Assembly (NCBI GenBank): GCA_029964075.1
Contig: CM057148.1
Location: 31,985,916 to 32,049,915, forward strand
From: Patiria pectinifera
Lineage: Eukaryota; Echinodermata; Asteroidea; Valvatida; Asterinidae
Length of the DNA stretch: 64,000 nt
Direction: 5' to 3'
Made by a program: the position numbers and the translations under genes. The notes under the pieces were generated by a model. The model was given only the letters and a program-made list of their open reading frames with translations. It made no database searches and was not told the DNA's origin. Position 1 is the first letter of the stretch. Every line of letters starts with the position of its first letter. Shown one piece after another: positions 12,401 through 19,069 of the stretch.

Positions 12401-15400
12401 GCGGCTTACCTTGCCATCCGCCACTTCCGCCATGTTGTCGAGGGTCGCGCATTCTCCATCTTGACAGATCATAAGCCACTGACACACGCACTCGCTGCAA
12501 GCTCGGATAGATACTCCCCCCGCGAGATCCGACAACTTGACTACGTGTCGCAGTACACAACTGACATCAGACATGTTCAGGGTAAACACAACGACGTCGC
12601 TGACGCGTTGTCACGCATTAGCCTGAACACATTCTCTGCCATGTCATCATCTACCATCGATTTCCAGGCCATGGCCGAGCATCAGCGCAATGATGAGGAC
12701 TTACTCCAACACAAACAGCAGTCGGTTCTTCAGCTACAGGACATTCCGCTGGTTGCAAGCAAGAACACCCTAGCTTGTGACATGGCTACCGGCACCCCTC
12801 GACCCTTCGTCCCCAAGGTGATGCGAAGAGCAGTGTTCGACTCCTTGCATTCCCAGTCGCATCCTGGAATCAGAGCCACTCTCAAGCTAGTCAGCGCACG
12901 CTTTGTGTGGCCCAACATGAACCATGATGTTCGTTCGTGGGCTAAAACCTGCATCCGTTGTCAGAAATCCAAGGTGCACAAGCATACCATCACACCACTA
13001 GGAACCTTCATCACCCCTGATGCCCGTTTCGACCACGTGCATATTGACATTGTCGGCCCACTACCACCGTCCAACGGTCAGTCATACCTACTCACGTGCA
13101 TTGACCGTTTCACAAGGTGGCCGGAAGCCATTCCGATCCCAGACATAACTGCAGAAACTGTCGCCAGAGCGTTTGTGAGCAATTGGGTAACAAGATATGG
13201 CACACCATCGACAATCACCACCGACCGCGGCCGACAATTCGAATCAGCCCTGTTCAACGCCTTGACGACATTACTTGGAAGTCGACGCATCCGCACTACT
13301 TCGTACCATCCTATCGCAAACGGACTAGTGGAGCGCTTCCACAGACAGTTGAAAGCTTCACTCAAAGCACAAGACGAGCCCAACAGGTGGACGGAAACAC
13401 TCCCTCTTGTTCTGCTGGGCATCCGAACAGTCGTCAAACGGGACATTGGGTGTTCGACAGCGGAACTCGTCTTTGGAACTACATTGCGCCTCCCTGGACA
13501 GTTTGTCGCACCCGTCAATGATGCTGGATTAGACCCAGGAGATTATGTTCATCGCCTCAAACGCGTCATGCGTCAGATAGCACCAGCACCTACACGACCG
13601 CACACCCGCACCACACAGCTTCACAAGGACTTGTTGTCTTGCACACACGTTTTCGTCCGATGTGATCATGTGCGCAAACCACTCGAACCTCCGTACAAGG
13701 GCCCATATCGTGTACTTGAGCGAGCAGACAAATACTATACACTGGACATCAACGGCAAGAGCGACGCAGTGAGTTTGGATAGATTGAAAGTCGCGTATCT
13801 TGAGAGGGATCCCTCAACCGCGTTGCCACAACCAACATCGCCAAAACCGCCAGTGCCAACTCCTCAAAACCCGCCGGTGGCACCTCCCCTGCCTGCTCCA
13901 GTTGATCAGGACAGTACCACGACCGAGCGAACAACACGCACCGGCCGTCGGGTTCACTGGCCCGCGCACCTCTCCCAGTTCGACTGTGGTTGAACGCTGT
14001 AAATATTGTATATATATGTGTTTTTTTTCTTCGATCACTTCTTCCAGAAGCTCTCTGGAGGGGGCTGATGTGGTGACCACCCCGCGCGAACTCTGACCTT
14101 TGTCAGCATTTCGTCATACTTTGACCTGTCAGCACTTTCGCGTGTCGCTGGTACCTGTACATAATACACGTTTCACATAGACTTTTCGTTGGTTTACAAA
14201 CACGTGCGGAGGACGTGCCCCCTTCGTTCTATCGTCTTAGTAACGTCGCGTTCCTGTAAATTTGAAGTGCCAAGTTTTGCCAGTTTATCATCGTTATTCG
14301 TCAACAATTCCAAGTTTTATACTAGTTAGTTAATTCTCGTCGTCTTCGTCCGTCCGTCGGTAACCTTGTGAACGTTTGTAAATATATATTCGCGAGACTA
14401 GGATCGGTTTCGTCTCGCGGTAGTCGAGGCAATTTCTACCGCCAGCCACCGTGCGGGAGAACAGTGGACAGTACCGCACACACACATCGGAACAGAATTG
14501 GGTGAGTGACACTTGTCTTTAACGATCTCGCATTCCCCAAAGAGTGATACAAAAGCTGTTTATTCTAAGAGAAGGGAGAGGTAACCCAGACAGCGGTAAA
14601 CAGGCTTCGCGGGGCAGTGCTCCGGAACTAGTGTCAAACGAGAAGGGATAGAAATCTGGGTCAGTCACGAGAAGGGGATGAGAGGAATGGCCTCCGAGTT
14701 GGGGAAAAGACAGAGATAATTCCCCTGAATACCGCTGGAAATCATGATGAAGGCTACTGTTTGCCGTGATTAGCCTGGTGCAGCGACTGGCTACCTCCTT
14801 CCCTTCGACTCTGAGCAACCAATGAAGACGAATGAACATTAATGAATGAATAAATAATCAGTGATTCTCCCGTGAAACTTAATCTCCACTGTGTGTACGT
14901 GTGTGTATGTCAACTCGCCCCCAACGAGACTCTGAAGCCCCACGGCGCTACTCCGCGCTCACTACACCAATACAAAATTTGGCGAATCCGGTTTTTCTTC
15001 TGCAAAAAAGGAAAGACGTAAAGGGATGTCACATCACTCACTTGCAACTTTTTTGAACGCTGCATTGATTGTATTTTTACCCGTGGATGCTTTTGTTCGT
15101 GATCATTGTATCAATAATATAAGTTTTAAAAAAAAACGTATTTAAAGTTACAAATGCTAAGGCCTAAAAAAAAAAAAGTTATGTTGGCGTAACGGGCCAG
15201 AAAAAATAGGGTAGGTAGGTCGGGTTTTTTTTGTTTTTTTTATCCCAGCAACGAAAATGACATTAAGCCGGTAGTAGTACACAATAACAAAAGAAAACAA
15301 GGCTACACACAATATATGTATACTTTTAAACTCATCATCAACCTTTCAAAAGGTAAATATTAAAAAGCGGAATCCAAAATCAGACAAAATGTTAGCCGTT

Positions 15401-18400
15401 TCATCTGCGCCGTCATGTTTATATGGACCCGATTCTTCCTTTGAAGTTTTTATTTTTAGCACGGTGTAACCCGCTTTTACACCATCGGCACAGCTCTGGG
15501 CGATTACCCCCAGCTCTAGACTCAAATTTATCCGCATTAAACGGTCGAAAATGACCGAAGATCCCCATTTGCCCTTGATGGAAACACTGTACGCTTCGGT
15601 ACCGGGCGCCATGATGCGACGGCGTACGCGCGTAACCACGGGCCGGGCCGCGGGGGCCGGCGCGGCCGGGTCGCGTCGGCCGCCGGGGTTACAGAATAGT
15701 TTACCATTTTTAGAATAAATATATATCAATTGTTATCGTGTAAAATAGTGAAAAATTAATTAAAATAATTTATATTATAATGGACTATCTTTTTTAACAT
15801 GGAATAAATAGCGAAGTATTTTCAATAGTGTATGTAGCAGTTCGCGCCGTGCAACAGTCTAGGACGAGGCTATACATGTACTGTGCATGTACATGTACAT
15901 GTGCATCTCTCATGCATGCATCGTGCATCGATTTTTTGCACGCGCACTGCCTGTAGGCCTGCGCGATCTTCTGCATGTTCGTTGTGACATGGAGAGGAAG
16001 GTGCAAAACATTGTGCACTCCAAAGTTCCACGCGCGCTATCGTCATACAATTGAGGAGAAACGGTCAGAAATGGTTTCAAAACGTATTTAAAATTCTTTT
16101 CTATAGATTTTAATTATATTTCTTCCCTTCAAAAAAAATAAAAATATCCAGGGTCGGCCGCATTTTTAGGGTCGGTCGGGTTACGCCAACATAACACTCT
16201 TTTTTTTTTAGGCCTAAGTTGTATGTTCATGTAAATTATATTTTTGGGAAATCACTCAAGATGTCACATGTTCCTTAAATATGTACCTGAAAAAAAATGC
16301 ACTTGGTTCCTTCAATGTCATGAATGTAGGTTTAAAATGCTTATCTTCAGTGAATATTATTTATTGCTTATCATCGTCTTTGGATTGCATGAGTTCTTAG
16401 CGATGGGGGGGGGGATATTATTCATTTCAATGATTAATTTCAAAACAATATATAAATTAAAATTGGCATGTTGCTGGTGTTGTTGATTTTGGTTTTGTGC
16501 GGGCCAGGTACGGTTGCAAACTCTGTGCTGTCGGTTGACATGATGCATATAAGACAAGGTCACACTTAAAATTTAGCATCTGTAAAGCGTTGACAAACTT
16601 TGATTACAAATTGTGATAAATACCGACACCCAGCTCCATAATCCCATTCTATGCAGATGGCAAAATCTGAAGCTTTTCTTTGAATAGATGCCCTTTAGTA
16701 ATAATAAACCAAATTTTAACAGTTCAGATATCTTCTGATGGTAAATGCAATTCCGGTAAACGCAGCCAACATTCTTCAGAGTAAATGGCATAAAATACAC
16801 TTTAAAATAAACCCGGAATTTGTCTAAACTTTCTCATTGCTTATGGTCGTCTGTGCATTGTATGATTTGTTGGCAATTATTGAACTTATATAATTCATTT
16901 CAATAATTAACTTTAAAAGACAGTGTTGATGGTATTGTGGCTTCTGGTTTTGTACGGGCCAGGAACGATTGCATACTCTGCGCTGCCAATTGACATGATG
17001 CAAATGAGACAAGGTCAACACTTAAAATTAAGCATCTGTAAAGCATGGACAAACTTTGATTACAAATTGTGATGAATACCGACACCCAGCTCAATAATCC
17101 CATTCTATGCAAATGTCCAAATCAGAAGCTTATCTTTTAATAGATGTCCTTTAGAAAGAATAAACCAAAATTGAACGGTTCAGATATCTTCTGATGGTAA
17201 ATGCAATTTATGTAAAAGGTGACGCAGCCAAAAGCCTTTCAAGTAAATGGCATAAACACACTTAAAAAATGGCATTTGTCTAAATTTATAGAATTAAAGT
17301 CTCACTTACCTGCTATGATACCCAAAACGATTGCCAATACAAAATTTGGCGAATCCGGTTTTTCTTCTGCAAACATACGCATTGTAAGAGCCGCTGCACA
17401 TCCAAAAGCGAAGATAGACAGGACAAGAAAGAGCCATTCCAATGGAGACAAATCAGCGACGGATTGTCTCTTGAACTTCAAAATGGAAGGCTTAGATTCT
17501 TTCTTCTGGTAATAAAAAGAATGTGAGTAAATTGATTCAGAGCAGCATGAGAAAAGTAAAGGATGCAACATCGAAATCGGAGCTACGGCTATGGGCTGCT
17601 ACTAACACATGGATATTTCTGGATTTTTTTTTAATTCAACGGATTACTTATTTTGATTAAATTTTATAAAATGCAAATATGTCACAAGAGTTCATTTAGT
17701 TATAGACTTTACACCTTTCCATTTTCCAAAAAAATCATAAATTTACGTCACTGTAAAATTATATAGCTATGTATAATTAAATATTGAAAATAAAGGAATA
17801 TTGTCGTAAGTAACCCTTTATATACCCGAATTACGATTCAATTGACACATAAATGCATATATAAGCATGTAAAAGCATTTTTTACGGTAGACATTTCATG
17901 TTCAGCGTTTCAAAGGTAATCATTATAAACACTATTTTTTATCTACATACATTCGGCGTCATCGTCTTCTTCGCAGATCTGTTTAGGCTCGGTAGTTGAG
18001 TTCGACATCTGCATTGGTAAACAGGAGGTCGAAGGTTCGAGTCTCACCTGAAAATAAAGATTTTGATCTTTTTCTCGAAAGCCCTCTGAAATCTGCAAAG
18101 TTTCGATTGTTACTTATGTTAGTCATGTTAGTAAAGGACAAAACCAAGTCGCCCCAATCATTTAATGCCCAAATTAAATGAAGAATAGGCCCTAACTCGT
18201 GATTTGCAAGACAGGAAATACATTTTTTTTCTTCAAATCAGGACAACTGACAGGACTGTAGCCGCCAAGGCAAATAAATCAAACGTACGTAGGCAGACTA
18301 CCATGACTGCTAGCCCAGGTTGGCCTCCAACGGAGTCCAACCGGCATGACCTGGGCTTCGTGACTGCGTAAATGACATGTTAAACCGCAGCCGCCGCTGG

Positions 18401-18581
18401 CTGACGAAACCTGCACAGAAACGTGACCTTTGCACGACCATATTTCACACATTTCGACGGTACAGAAGAACATCGAGGGCTTAAGTGTTTTCACTGCATG
18501 AACAGTCCTGTTTCGTTTGGAAATGGACAAAAGATAAAGACTTACGTAGGTTGAAAAAGCTGATTCCTGTTCCACGAACAT
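489..18581 (-). CDS. Gene P-A: four-pass membrane protein, A type (exons 1-3; exon 4 not found)
   Basis: This is a split gene read on the minus strand. Exon 1 is 18546-18581 (12 codons, ATG TTC GTG GAA..., ending TCA ACC TAC before GTAAGT). Exon 2 is 17310-17505, entering after TTTTTATTACCAG and leaving at GCAG|GTAAGT in phase 1. Exon 3 is 489-670, entering after TTTGTTTGTAG and leaving at AAGATC|GTAAGT. All phases match. The protein has a basic start, TM1 ([19 protein letters not shown]), a loop with [12 protein letters not shown]2 across the exon 2/3 junction, TM3 ([20 protein letters not shown]) and an acidic loop. Exon 4, present in R-A, is not seen here and may lie left of the window. 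The exon 2-3 intron holds both retrotransposons and extra copies of itself, so the locus may be broken. The family is not recognised. Exon 1 is the least certain part. Confidence 0.55.
671..1406 (-). other. Intron between A-gene exons 2 and 3, copy i
   Basis: This non-coding stretch is matched by 15007-16820 (copy ii, interrupted by a TIR element), by 16838-17309 (copy iii, partial), and more distantly by 44403-45160 in block Q and 58261-59079 in block R. Landmarks shared by all include ATGTCACATCACT, GGGAAAATC/AAATCACT and AAGGTGACGCAGCCAAAA. It is the most useful evidence that block P contains an internal tandem duplication of intron plus exon 2. Confidence 0.75.
1435..2158 (+). repeat. 5' LTR of outer element (724 bp)
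   Basis: It starts TGTGGAG and ends CACTACA. A TATA-like box TATAAAAG is at 1666-1673 and an AATAAA signal at 2041-2046, giving a plausible U3-R-U5 order. It matches the split 3' LTR (9151-9453 plus 14546-14966). Confidence 0.95.
2159..2845 (+). other. PBS-like site and untranslated leader of outer element
   Basis: Three bases after the LTR lies TGGTAACACGGATGGGG (from 2162), the position and TGG start expected of a tRNA primer-binding site. I cannot name the tRNA. The remaining leader is GC-rich, with a run of ten Gs at about 2758-2767. Open frames here lack recognisable domains and are read as untranslated. Confidence 0.6.
2846..3913 (+). CDS. gag: Gag of outer element
   Basis: The open frame begins upstream at 2711, but the ATG at 2846 ([20 protein letters not shown]) is the likely start, giving about 355 residues. 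The central part is the alpha-helical capsid-like region typical of Ty3/Gypsy Gag (W-x3-V-x3 pattern, [21 protein letters not shown]). A Gln-rich coiled segment follows. A zinc knuckle [14 protein letters not shown] (C-x2-C-x4-H-x4-C) lies near residue 308. It packages element RNA into particles. The frame ends at TAA 3911-3913, one base after a slippery heptamer, so a minority of ribosomes would shift into pol. Confidence 0.9.
   Translation: MATEASLMTQLVSELANALKQNSATRERPIKLERFKGKPVRAGDPTLKEWLEEVDIYCRQCNIPEKGKAQVIVDHLAGPARVEVKSREDVKSNHSLLIKLLYNQFGGGETLQSLQKVFFERGQLEDESLMDFSRALIRMYERILRIAPQDERDSLEKLKDKTLINQFVAGARGQSARFELKRLQLSNSGQTFNHFRDAALELFKDFEVTTKAKHSHVRHVDVDCPLNDDSVDRSFDIGVKVDTLSAGVDPKLQQQQSDMLKCMQDMLGQMSKQQEQITFLMQCMLRTQGAEQAGPQGNSQFQGRSVICYKCRKPGHYKSQCRSQQNSDRIGTQNMESGQAGATKAPDSQSKPALN
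3904..3946 (+). promoter_or_regulatory. -1 ribosomal frameshift signal at gag/pol (outer)
   Basis: In the gag frame the heptamer reads G TTA AAC at 3904-3910, directly before the TAA stop. The -1 frame continues GTT AAA CTA AAG into pol. Six bases later CCTCCAC (3917-3923) can pair with GTGGAGG (3940-3946) around a 16-base loop. Heptamer, spacer and stem are in the canonical arrangement. Pol has no ATG near its start, which agrees with fusion by frameshifting. Confidence 0.75.
3904..7632 (+). CDS. pol: Pol of outer element: protease, RT, RNase H, integrase
   Basis: The frame is -1 to gag and open from 3904. Counting from the GTG codon at 3928 there are 1234 codons: aspartic protease DTGA at 57-60; reverse transcriptase with [10 protein letters not shown] and YLDD at 555-558; RNase H with VDAS near 712 and TDINPL; integrase with the HHCC finger (H971, H976, C1006, C1009) and catalytic D1038, D1097 and E1133, i.e. 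D-35-E spacing. All catalytic motifs look intact. The frame stops at TAG 7630-7632 within the integrase C-terminal region. The rest continues in another frame, probably after loss of two bases in a short CA run. Confidence 0.92.
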   Translation, partial: VKLKASTSVGRVVEESHKGPLPCNALVGEGALPKLSADELLTKLVRESPRAEATLAGVPATCILDTGAETSLMSETFYQEHLADKIRGVKPLGTYLEVFGVGGLEVPITGYVEVPLTVFNKTVEANFLVVKDSCDGGLLNRRNSPLILGCNVLEMFKDLVVEQGQGDSEAWNVTLQWYRLTRGQSKQTDRGTKDSSVVNQVAARTSRHEIAIPPRQVKTVSCHIRAPVHVFRNKVVMVESTQFGVQSEGASSSTCNLSAAAKVYDSCELTNGKTVSVVIANLGTQSMVIPPYSKLATVVETSISDCIELNQTQSGVSVSVNHVLVENPRNLNEDTFKSGSEQQREEFTFSDGSKHFLPPGLDLTACSLSSKEKEQLARLIQKHDHVFSKGEFDVGYCDRIPHRINTVDNTPVNEPYRRISPHCIQEVKTLLQNLLDQGIIKRSESPYASAVVLVRKRDGSLRLCIDFRKLNAKTVRDAFPLPRIEESLEALQGAKYFSAIDLAHGYHQVAMDPGSVEKTAFRIPFGLYEFTRMPFGLANAPGTFQRVMEQCLGDMNLSELLIYLDDILVFSSTVEEHLERLDKVFSKLGEFGLKIKGKKCSLFRSEVHYLGHVVSAQGISVDSDKIQRVQDWPVPKGPEELRSFLGLASYYRRFVEGFAKVAAPLHAVLPPVSKGKPRSTTGFKWGSEAQAAFEKLKQLLVQAPVLAYPDFTRPFVLEVDASLKGLGACLVQRDDEGRLHPVAYASRGLRGAESKYPDYSSFKLELLGLKWAVVDKFRDYLIGSTFTVLTDINPLAHLNTAKLGASEMRWAAQLAAFSFDIKYRSGASNRCADALSRHPRNCSSEVVEGVLQTKTHSTSVPLHVGACNSKCAFTKDKPLESGPPGVFPSWSSEQLLALQRSDPLLSIVWERWDQSWSPGEVVHGDREDPPGLKHWLWQWSRFAVRDGVLCRRVQDPVVGEVFQILMPETIRSRAMEGCHDGWGHQGVTRTCSLLCKRVYWPNMTADVRAHIRKCERCVAAKVSEPIPKVPMRHLLAFRPLEVLAIDFVKIDRGRGGYEDILVMTDVYTKYTQAVPCRDQCAETVAKVLRDSWFTRFGIPNRLHSDQGRNFEGELVRELCTLYGIKKSRTTPYHPEGNGQAERFNRTLFGLIKSFSEHERKRWPDFLAHLVFVYNSTPHSTTGVTPYTLMFGREPLIPLDQILGRTDSNWEQNFVREQSELLERVGALVREGREESTSERKRT
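7628..8083 (+). CDS. Integrase C-terminal tail of outer element, shifted frame
   Basis: This frame takes over exactly where pol stops (CAT AGT AAC AGA at 7628) and encodes about 150 residues. The part from GTG 7661 ([19 protein letters not shown], then [16 protein letters not shown] and NRKYLRV) resembles the GPY/F module that ends Ty3/Gypsy integrases. An acidic and then a basic tail follow. A length change in CGCACATAGT explains the break. It could instead be a second frameshift site, but no slippery heptamer is seen there, so mutation is more likely. Confidence 0.75.
   Translation, partial: HSNRATAAPLPVGSRVLLRKCAFKGRHKLEDAYGRESYVVAWQNVHGDVYRIRPINGGPEKTVNRKYLRVDPLADPESGDDIESSDESENDFIVTKSEPSNSAVDRGVQDNKVGEPHRVSELDHEQPRRTSKRRTKGVHSNPHRLPCSVLK
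8114..9001 (+). CDS. SGNH/GDSL-type hydrolase encoded in the env position of the outer element
   Basis: This is a 295-codon frame between the integrase tail and the 3' LTR. The SGNH blocks are in order: nucleophile Ser112 in [10 protein letters not shown] (GHS replaces GDS), block II glycines in GEGGLTL (140-144), block III GTND with Asn175, and block V DGVHLN with Asp267 and His270. The fold order also fits, with strands IIDLG and [15 protein letters not shown] enzymes hydrolyse esters of lipids or sugars; the substrate here is unknown. Residues 1-103 match nothing I know, so the true start may be Met104 at 8423. Esterase domains are known from ORF1 of CR1-like LINEs. In a Gypsy element behind pol it is unusual. 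Active-site residues are kept, which suggests selection until recently. Confidence 0.8.
   Translation: MGLGHTLWKRLGVSSLPVSESDPMWSPCSTSHLEMVHAAQAVVCMYMMYHLVNKHYQLGFEITKCIKFQKNVNLKIIECIIYIDKLFEARVEEGEIPSSTITIMGFVLFGHSFVRRFSGRREATVNIDLERKRVPLSCLGEGGLTLSRINANRCRYYRMIARVQPSILIIDLGTNDLGTVGVSSKDVFDLLCSFVRDLPRFGISPCVVVFLPVLPRTGNMRPNQVSVSEFNEKAEVFNKLLEAETLKEDRWWVWHHRGLKHPRFNLDGVHLNRWGMSQYERTLRQLVKFFESKFW
9002..9150 (+). promoter_or_regulatory. 3' untranslated part and polypurine tract of outer element
   Basis: Non-coding, ending in AGTAGGGGAGTT directly before the 3' LTR. AGGGGAG at 9142-9148 is the likely polypurine primer for plus-strand synthesis. Confidence 0.7.
9151..9453 (+). repeat. 3' LTR of outer element, left part
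   Basis: Matches 1435-1737 with no difference seen. It is cut after TTCTTTAGAGT by the inner element and resumes at 14546 after the repeated AGAGT. Confidence 0.95.
9454..9925 (+). repeat. 5' LTR of inner element (472 bp)
   Basis: Pairs with 14069-14540 over its whole length with a single difference near 9649. Two bases after it, TGGTGACCC at 9928 is the probable primer-binding site. Its first nine bases match the complement of a tRNA-Trp 3' end, but the following bases diverge. Confidence 0.95.
9948..10832 (+). CDS. gag: Gag of inner element
   Basis: The frame opens at 9891 inside the LTR, but the ATG at 9948, just past the primer-binding site, is the sensible start (about 294 residues, [13 protein letters not shown]). 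A capsid-like helical region ([18 protein letters not shown], then QEVRDLL) is followed by an Ala-rich linker, a coiled segment, an Arg/Ser-rich stretch and the Cys-His box [18 protein letters not shown]. This C-H-C-C arrangement differs from the retroviral CCHC knuckle and is characteristic of CsRn1-type Gags. It ends at TAG 10830-10832, overlapping pol in the -1 frame. Confidence 0.9.
   Translation: MATKSEPQNPSSGASSPVSAVALKLPPYWPNDPVIWFAQVEAQFLTRGIKSELTKYSYVIASLQPSIAQEVRDLLVNPPADNPYSKLKEELIKRTSESERKRLQKLLTTEELGDKKPSQLLRTMEQLLGNNTLEPAFLKQLFMQRLPTNIQLILASTSDVDIAQLAKLADKIVEVSPSSAQACAAVPAPALVAAVKPSAASEIQLLQAQVDKLTAQMELLVRQNQYQHGRSRSRSRDQSQHRRDRSSSASGDNPTDSCWYHWKYGDKARNCKEPCNYTRNHSSNTAQGNQQASG
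10808..10852 (+). promoter_or_regulatory. -1 ribosomal frameshift signal at gag/pol (inner)
   Basis: The gag frame reads CA G GGA AAC CAG, giving the canonical slippery heptamer GGGAAAC at 10808-10814. Six bases later GCCAGCGGAT (10821-10830) pairs with ATCCACTGGC (10843-10852) as 5 + 4 base pairs around one mismatch, with a 12-base loop. The gag stop lies at the end of the 5' arm. The -1 frame runs straight into the protease. Confidence 0.8.
10808..13993 (+). CDS. pol: Pol of inner element: protease, RT, RNase H, integrase
   Basis: The -1 frame is open from 10769; translation would enter at the slippery site. Numbering from 10769 (1074 codons): protease DTGA at 50-53, RT with YIDD at 350-353, RNase H VDAS at about 500, integrase HHCC (H694, H698, C728, C731), and catalytic D760, D819 and E855 with 35 residues between the last two. 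The C-terminal part has the GPY/F-like [18 protein letters not shown] and ends in a Pro-rich tail. No stop or frameshift is seen, so the enzyme set appears complete. Confidence 0.93.
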   Translation, partial: GKPAGQRIGATSSTGTPKQCRLFHVYDKITGSKFLVDTGAEVSILPPTPRDKQCCRSDFVLEAVNKTRIHTYGERSMTIDLGLRRTCRWIFTVADVPVAILGADFLRHFGLLVDMKDRKLIDSTTSLSIQGIATSTNVLSPVFAGPSPNTQYTAILGQFPAIAKPCFKDATPKHDVTHHITTKGPPVSARPRRLAPDKLKIAKAEFDHMLQLGIIRPSNSSWSSPLHMVPKGTQGDWRPCGDYRALNNASVPDRYPIPHVHDITSSLHGQTVFSKVDLVRAYHQIPVEPSDIPKTAITTPFGMFEFLRMPFGLRNAAQTFQRFIDKVLHGLDFVYAYIDDLLIASHSEEEHESHLRTLFERLDQYGVVVNPAKCEFGVPSLHFLGHQIDQDGIRPLDTKVDAIKRFPVPNSTKKLREFLGLVNFYRRFIPHCAALARPLTDLLAGKPKKTIELTNTAIDAFEAVKSALINATRLSHPRSDAELSLMVDASDFAVGGVLQQLEHDIWRPIAFFSRKLQPAETKYSTFGRELLAAYLAIRHFRHVVEGRAFSILTDHKPLTHALAASSDRYSPREIRQLDYVSQYTTDIRHVQGKHNDVADALSRISLNTFSAMSSSTIDFQAMAEHQRNDEDLLQHKQQSVLQLQDIPLVASKNTLACDMATGTPRPFVPKVMRRAVFDSLHSQSHPGIRATLKLVSARFVWPNMNHDVRSWAKTCIRCQKSKVHKHTITPLGTFITPDARFDHVHIDIVGPLPPSNGQSYLLTCIDRFTRWPEAIPIPDITAETVARAFVSNWVTRYGTPSTITTDRGRQFESALFNALTTLLGSRRIRTTSYHPIANGLVERFHRQLKASLKAQDEPNRWTETLPLVLLGIRTVVKRDIGCSTAELVFGTTLRLPGQFVAPVNDAGLDPGDYVHRLKRVMRQIAPAPTRPHTRTTQLHKDLLSCTHVFVRCDHVRKPLEPPYKGPYRVLERADKYYTLDINGKSDAVSLDRLKVAYLERDPSTALPQPTSPKPPVPTPQNPPVAPPLPAPVDQDSTTTERTTRTGRRVHWPAHLSQFDCG
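13994..14068 (+). promoter_or_regulatory. 3' end and polypurine tract of inner element
   Basis: Short untranslated stretch. CTGGAGGGGGCTGA directly before the 3' LTR is the probable polypurine tract. Confidence 0.7.
14069..14540 (+). repeat. 3' LTR of inner element
   Basis: 472 bp, one difference from the 5' LTR. Followed by AGAGT and the remainder of the outer LTR. Confidence 0.95.
14546..14966 (+). repeat. 3' LTR of outer element, right part
   Basis: Continues the outer LTR from GATACAAAAGC to CACTACA and is followed by CCAA and the broken exon. Matches 1738-2158 with no difference seen. Confidence 0.95.
15161..16214. mobile_element. Harbinger-like TIR element carrying a GC-rich ORF
   Basis: It inserted in intron copy ii. 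The ends are inverted repeats of about 33 bp beginning GGCCTAAAAAAAA and including TTATGTTGGCGTAAC, flanked by TAA on both sides (15158-15160, 16215-16217). GGCC ends with a 3-bp TAA duplication fit PIF/Harbinger. There is no transposase. The interior has a strongly CpG-rich core (about 15600-15690) and a 127-codon minus-strand frame, unlike the AT-rich surroundings. Host intron sequence resumes on either side. Confidence 0.75.
15346..15729 (-). CDS. Unrecognised ORF inside the Harbinger-like element
   Basis: 127 codons, minus strand. The N-terminal part is Pro/Ala/Arg-rich from the CpG-rich core ([20 protein letters not shown]). From Met-Ala-Pro-Gly at about residue 40 it becomes ordinary globular-looking sequence ([32 protein letters not shown]). 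A CpG-rich start followed by a normal frame looks like a captured host first exon. I do not recognise the product. It may be non-functional. Confidence 0.35.
   Translation of the reverse strand: MIYIYSKNGKLFCNPGGRRDPAAPAPAARPVVTRVRRRIMAPGTEAYSVSIKGKWGSSVIFDRLMRINLSLELGVIAQSCADGVKAGYTVLKIKTSKEESGPYKHDGADETANILSDFGFRFLIFTF
16340..16820 (-). repeat. A-gene intron segment, copy ii
   Basis: Tandem partner of 16838-17309 and of 960-1400. Each begins near GTCGTCT..GCATTGTATGA and runs through the GGGCCAGG..CGATTGCA and CAGATATCTTCTGATGG landmarks. Copies ii and iii lie side by side, so this is a local duplication within block P. Confidence 0.8.
16838..17309 (-). repeat. A-gene intron segment, copy iii, adjoining intact exon 2
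   Basis: Continues directly into the donor of exon 2 at 17309/17310. Closest partners are copy i (960-1406) and copy ii. Confidence 0.8.
17506..18545 (-). other. Intron 1 of gene P-A
   Basis: Non-coding. It contains the tRNA-like sequence at 17972-18050. The part next to exon 2 is recognisable in blocks Q (45360-46440) and R (59276-59720). Confidence 0.55.
17972..18050 (+). tRNA. tRNA-like sequence (pseudo-tRNA or SINE head), block P copy
   Basis: It has an A-box-like TTTAGGCTCGGTAGTTGAG and, about 40 bases later, a good B-box GGTTCGAGTCTC. I cannot fold a convincing acceptor stem. The same sequence is at 46453-46529 (GGTTTGAGTCTC) and, more decayed, at 59726-59785, always at the same place in the gene block. 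It therefore predates the duplications and is probably an old SINE or pseudo-tRNA. Confidence 0.4.
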
Positions 18582-18630
18582 GACGAAAACATCGGTACAC
18601 CAACAAACAAGATGGCGGCACAACGAGTTT
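18546..18630 (-). promoter_or_regulatory. First exon and promoter-proximal region of gene P-A
   Basis: On the minus strand the motif GCCGCCATCTTGTTTG (YY1-like, plus-strand AAGATGGCGGC near 18610) lies about 30 bases before an ATG at 18581, followed by 12 codons and a strong GTAAGT donor at 18545. YY1-type motifs just downstream of the start site are common in TATA-less animal promoters. The corresponding regions near 46860 (Q), 60275 (R) and 62865 keep a related CCAT...ATGTTC-like core, which supports a shared 5' end. That this is the promoter is inferred. Confidence 0.45.
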
Positions 18631-19069
18631 TGAAAATGTCCGCGCACTGATCTTGTTCCCATGGCGCTATGACGCGTGGGCATCGGGAATAATTGCCAGG
18701 TCTGGGATCGACTATCGAATGCGCATGCTTGAGAGTATCGCAAGTATTTTTGACTAGACGGATAACTGGTCTGGAAAGAAACATTACTGCTGTGAAAAAA
18801 AAATGGCTCTAGAGACTGCTCTGGAAAAAAATGAAAGTGGTGGCACTAGCACTAACAGGCTTTCGTAAACTAGTGATCAATGGTTGAAAATACTTTTGAA
18901 ATAACACAGAAATACACGTTATTATATTGCACATGTTTTTATCAAAGACATTTACTTGGGACACGGACCAATTCCAATATCTTTTGACAAAAATTAGACT
19001 AATTTTTGACTAATAAATATGTGACTAACCGATTTTTGACTAATTTGTGAGCCCATATGAATAACCTGT
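18631..19069. other. No gene seen
   Basis: Left part moderately GC-rich next to the P-A promoter, then AT-rich sequence. No exon or repeat structure was recognised. Confidence 0.5.

Larger units (their letters stand above)
9454..14540 (+). mobile_element. Inner Ty3/Gypsy element, CsRn1-like, nested in the 3' LTR
   Basis: This is a 5087-bp element with 472-bp LTRs (9454-9925 and 14069-14540) starting TGTGGTGACC and ending CATTCCCCAA, flanked by the 5-bp duplication AGAGT (9449-9453, 14541-14545). The LTRs differ by one base that I could find (AAATTTAAAG against AAATTTGAAG). It encodes gag and a complete pol in a -1 overlap. The Gag Cys-His box of the form C-W-Y-H...C...C and a PBS beginning TGGTGACCC, as for tRNA-Trp, suggest the CsRn1 clade. 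It looks complete and may be active. Confidence 0.95.
1435..14966 (+). mobile_element. Outer Ty3/Gypsy LTR retrotransposon with SGNH ORF (contains the inner element)
   Basis: The LTRs begin TGTGGAGAAATG and end CACTACA, with flanking 4-bp duplication CCAA. Without the inner insertion the element is about 8.4 kb. Order: 5' LTR, PBS-like site, long leader, gag with CCHC knuckle, pol (PR-RT-RNaseH-IN), integrase tail in another frame, SGNH hydrolase ORF, polypurine tract, 3' LTR. The domain order with IN last is Ty3/Gypsy. The two LTRs look identical by eye along their full length, so insertion is recent. The clade is unresolved: there is a CCHC Gag and a GPY/F-like integrase tail, and no chromodomain was recognised. 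Confidence 0.95.
1407..15006 (-). pseudogene. Truncated duplicate of A-gene exon 2, split by the retrotransposon
   Basis: Bases 1407-1434 and, across the element, 14971-15006 together match the 3' part of exon 2 at 17310-17505, including the donor (AGCAG|GTTAGT) and the code for the [16 protein letters not shown] stretch. After TTCTTCTGCAAA at about 15006 the match stops and intron-like sequence begins, so only about one third of the exon was duplicated. The LTR element entered this remnant, with CCAA duplicated at 1431-1434 and 14967-14970. The intact exon at 17.3 kb provides the empty-site sequence. Confidence 0.85.
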
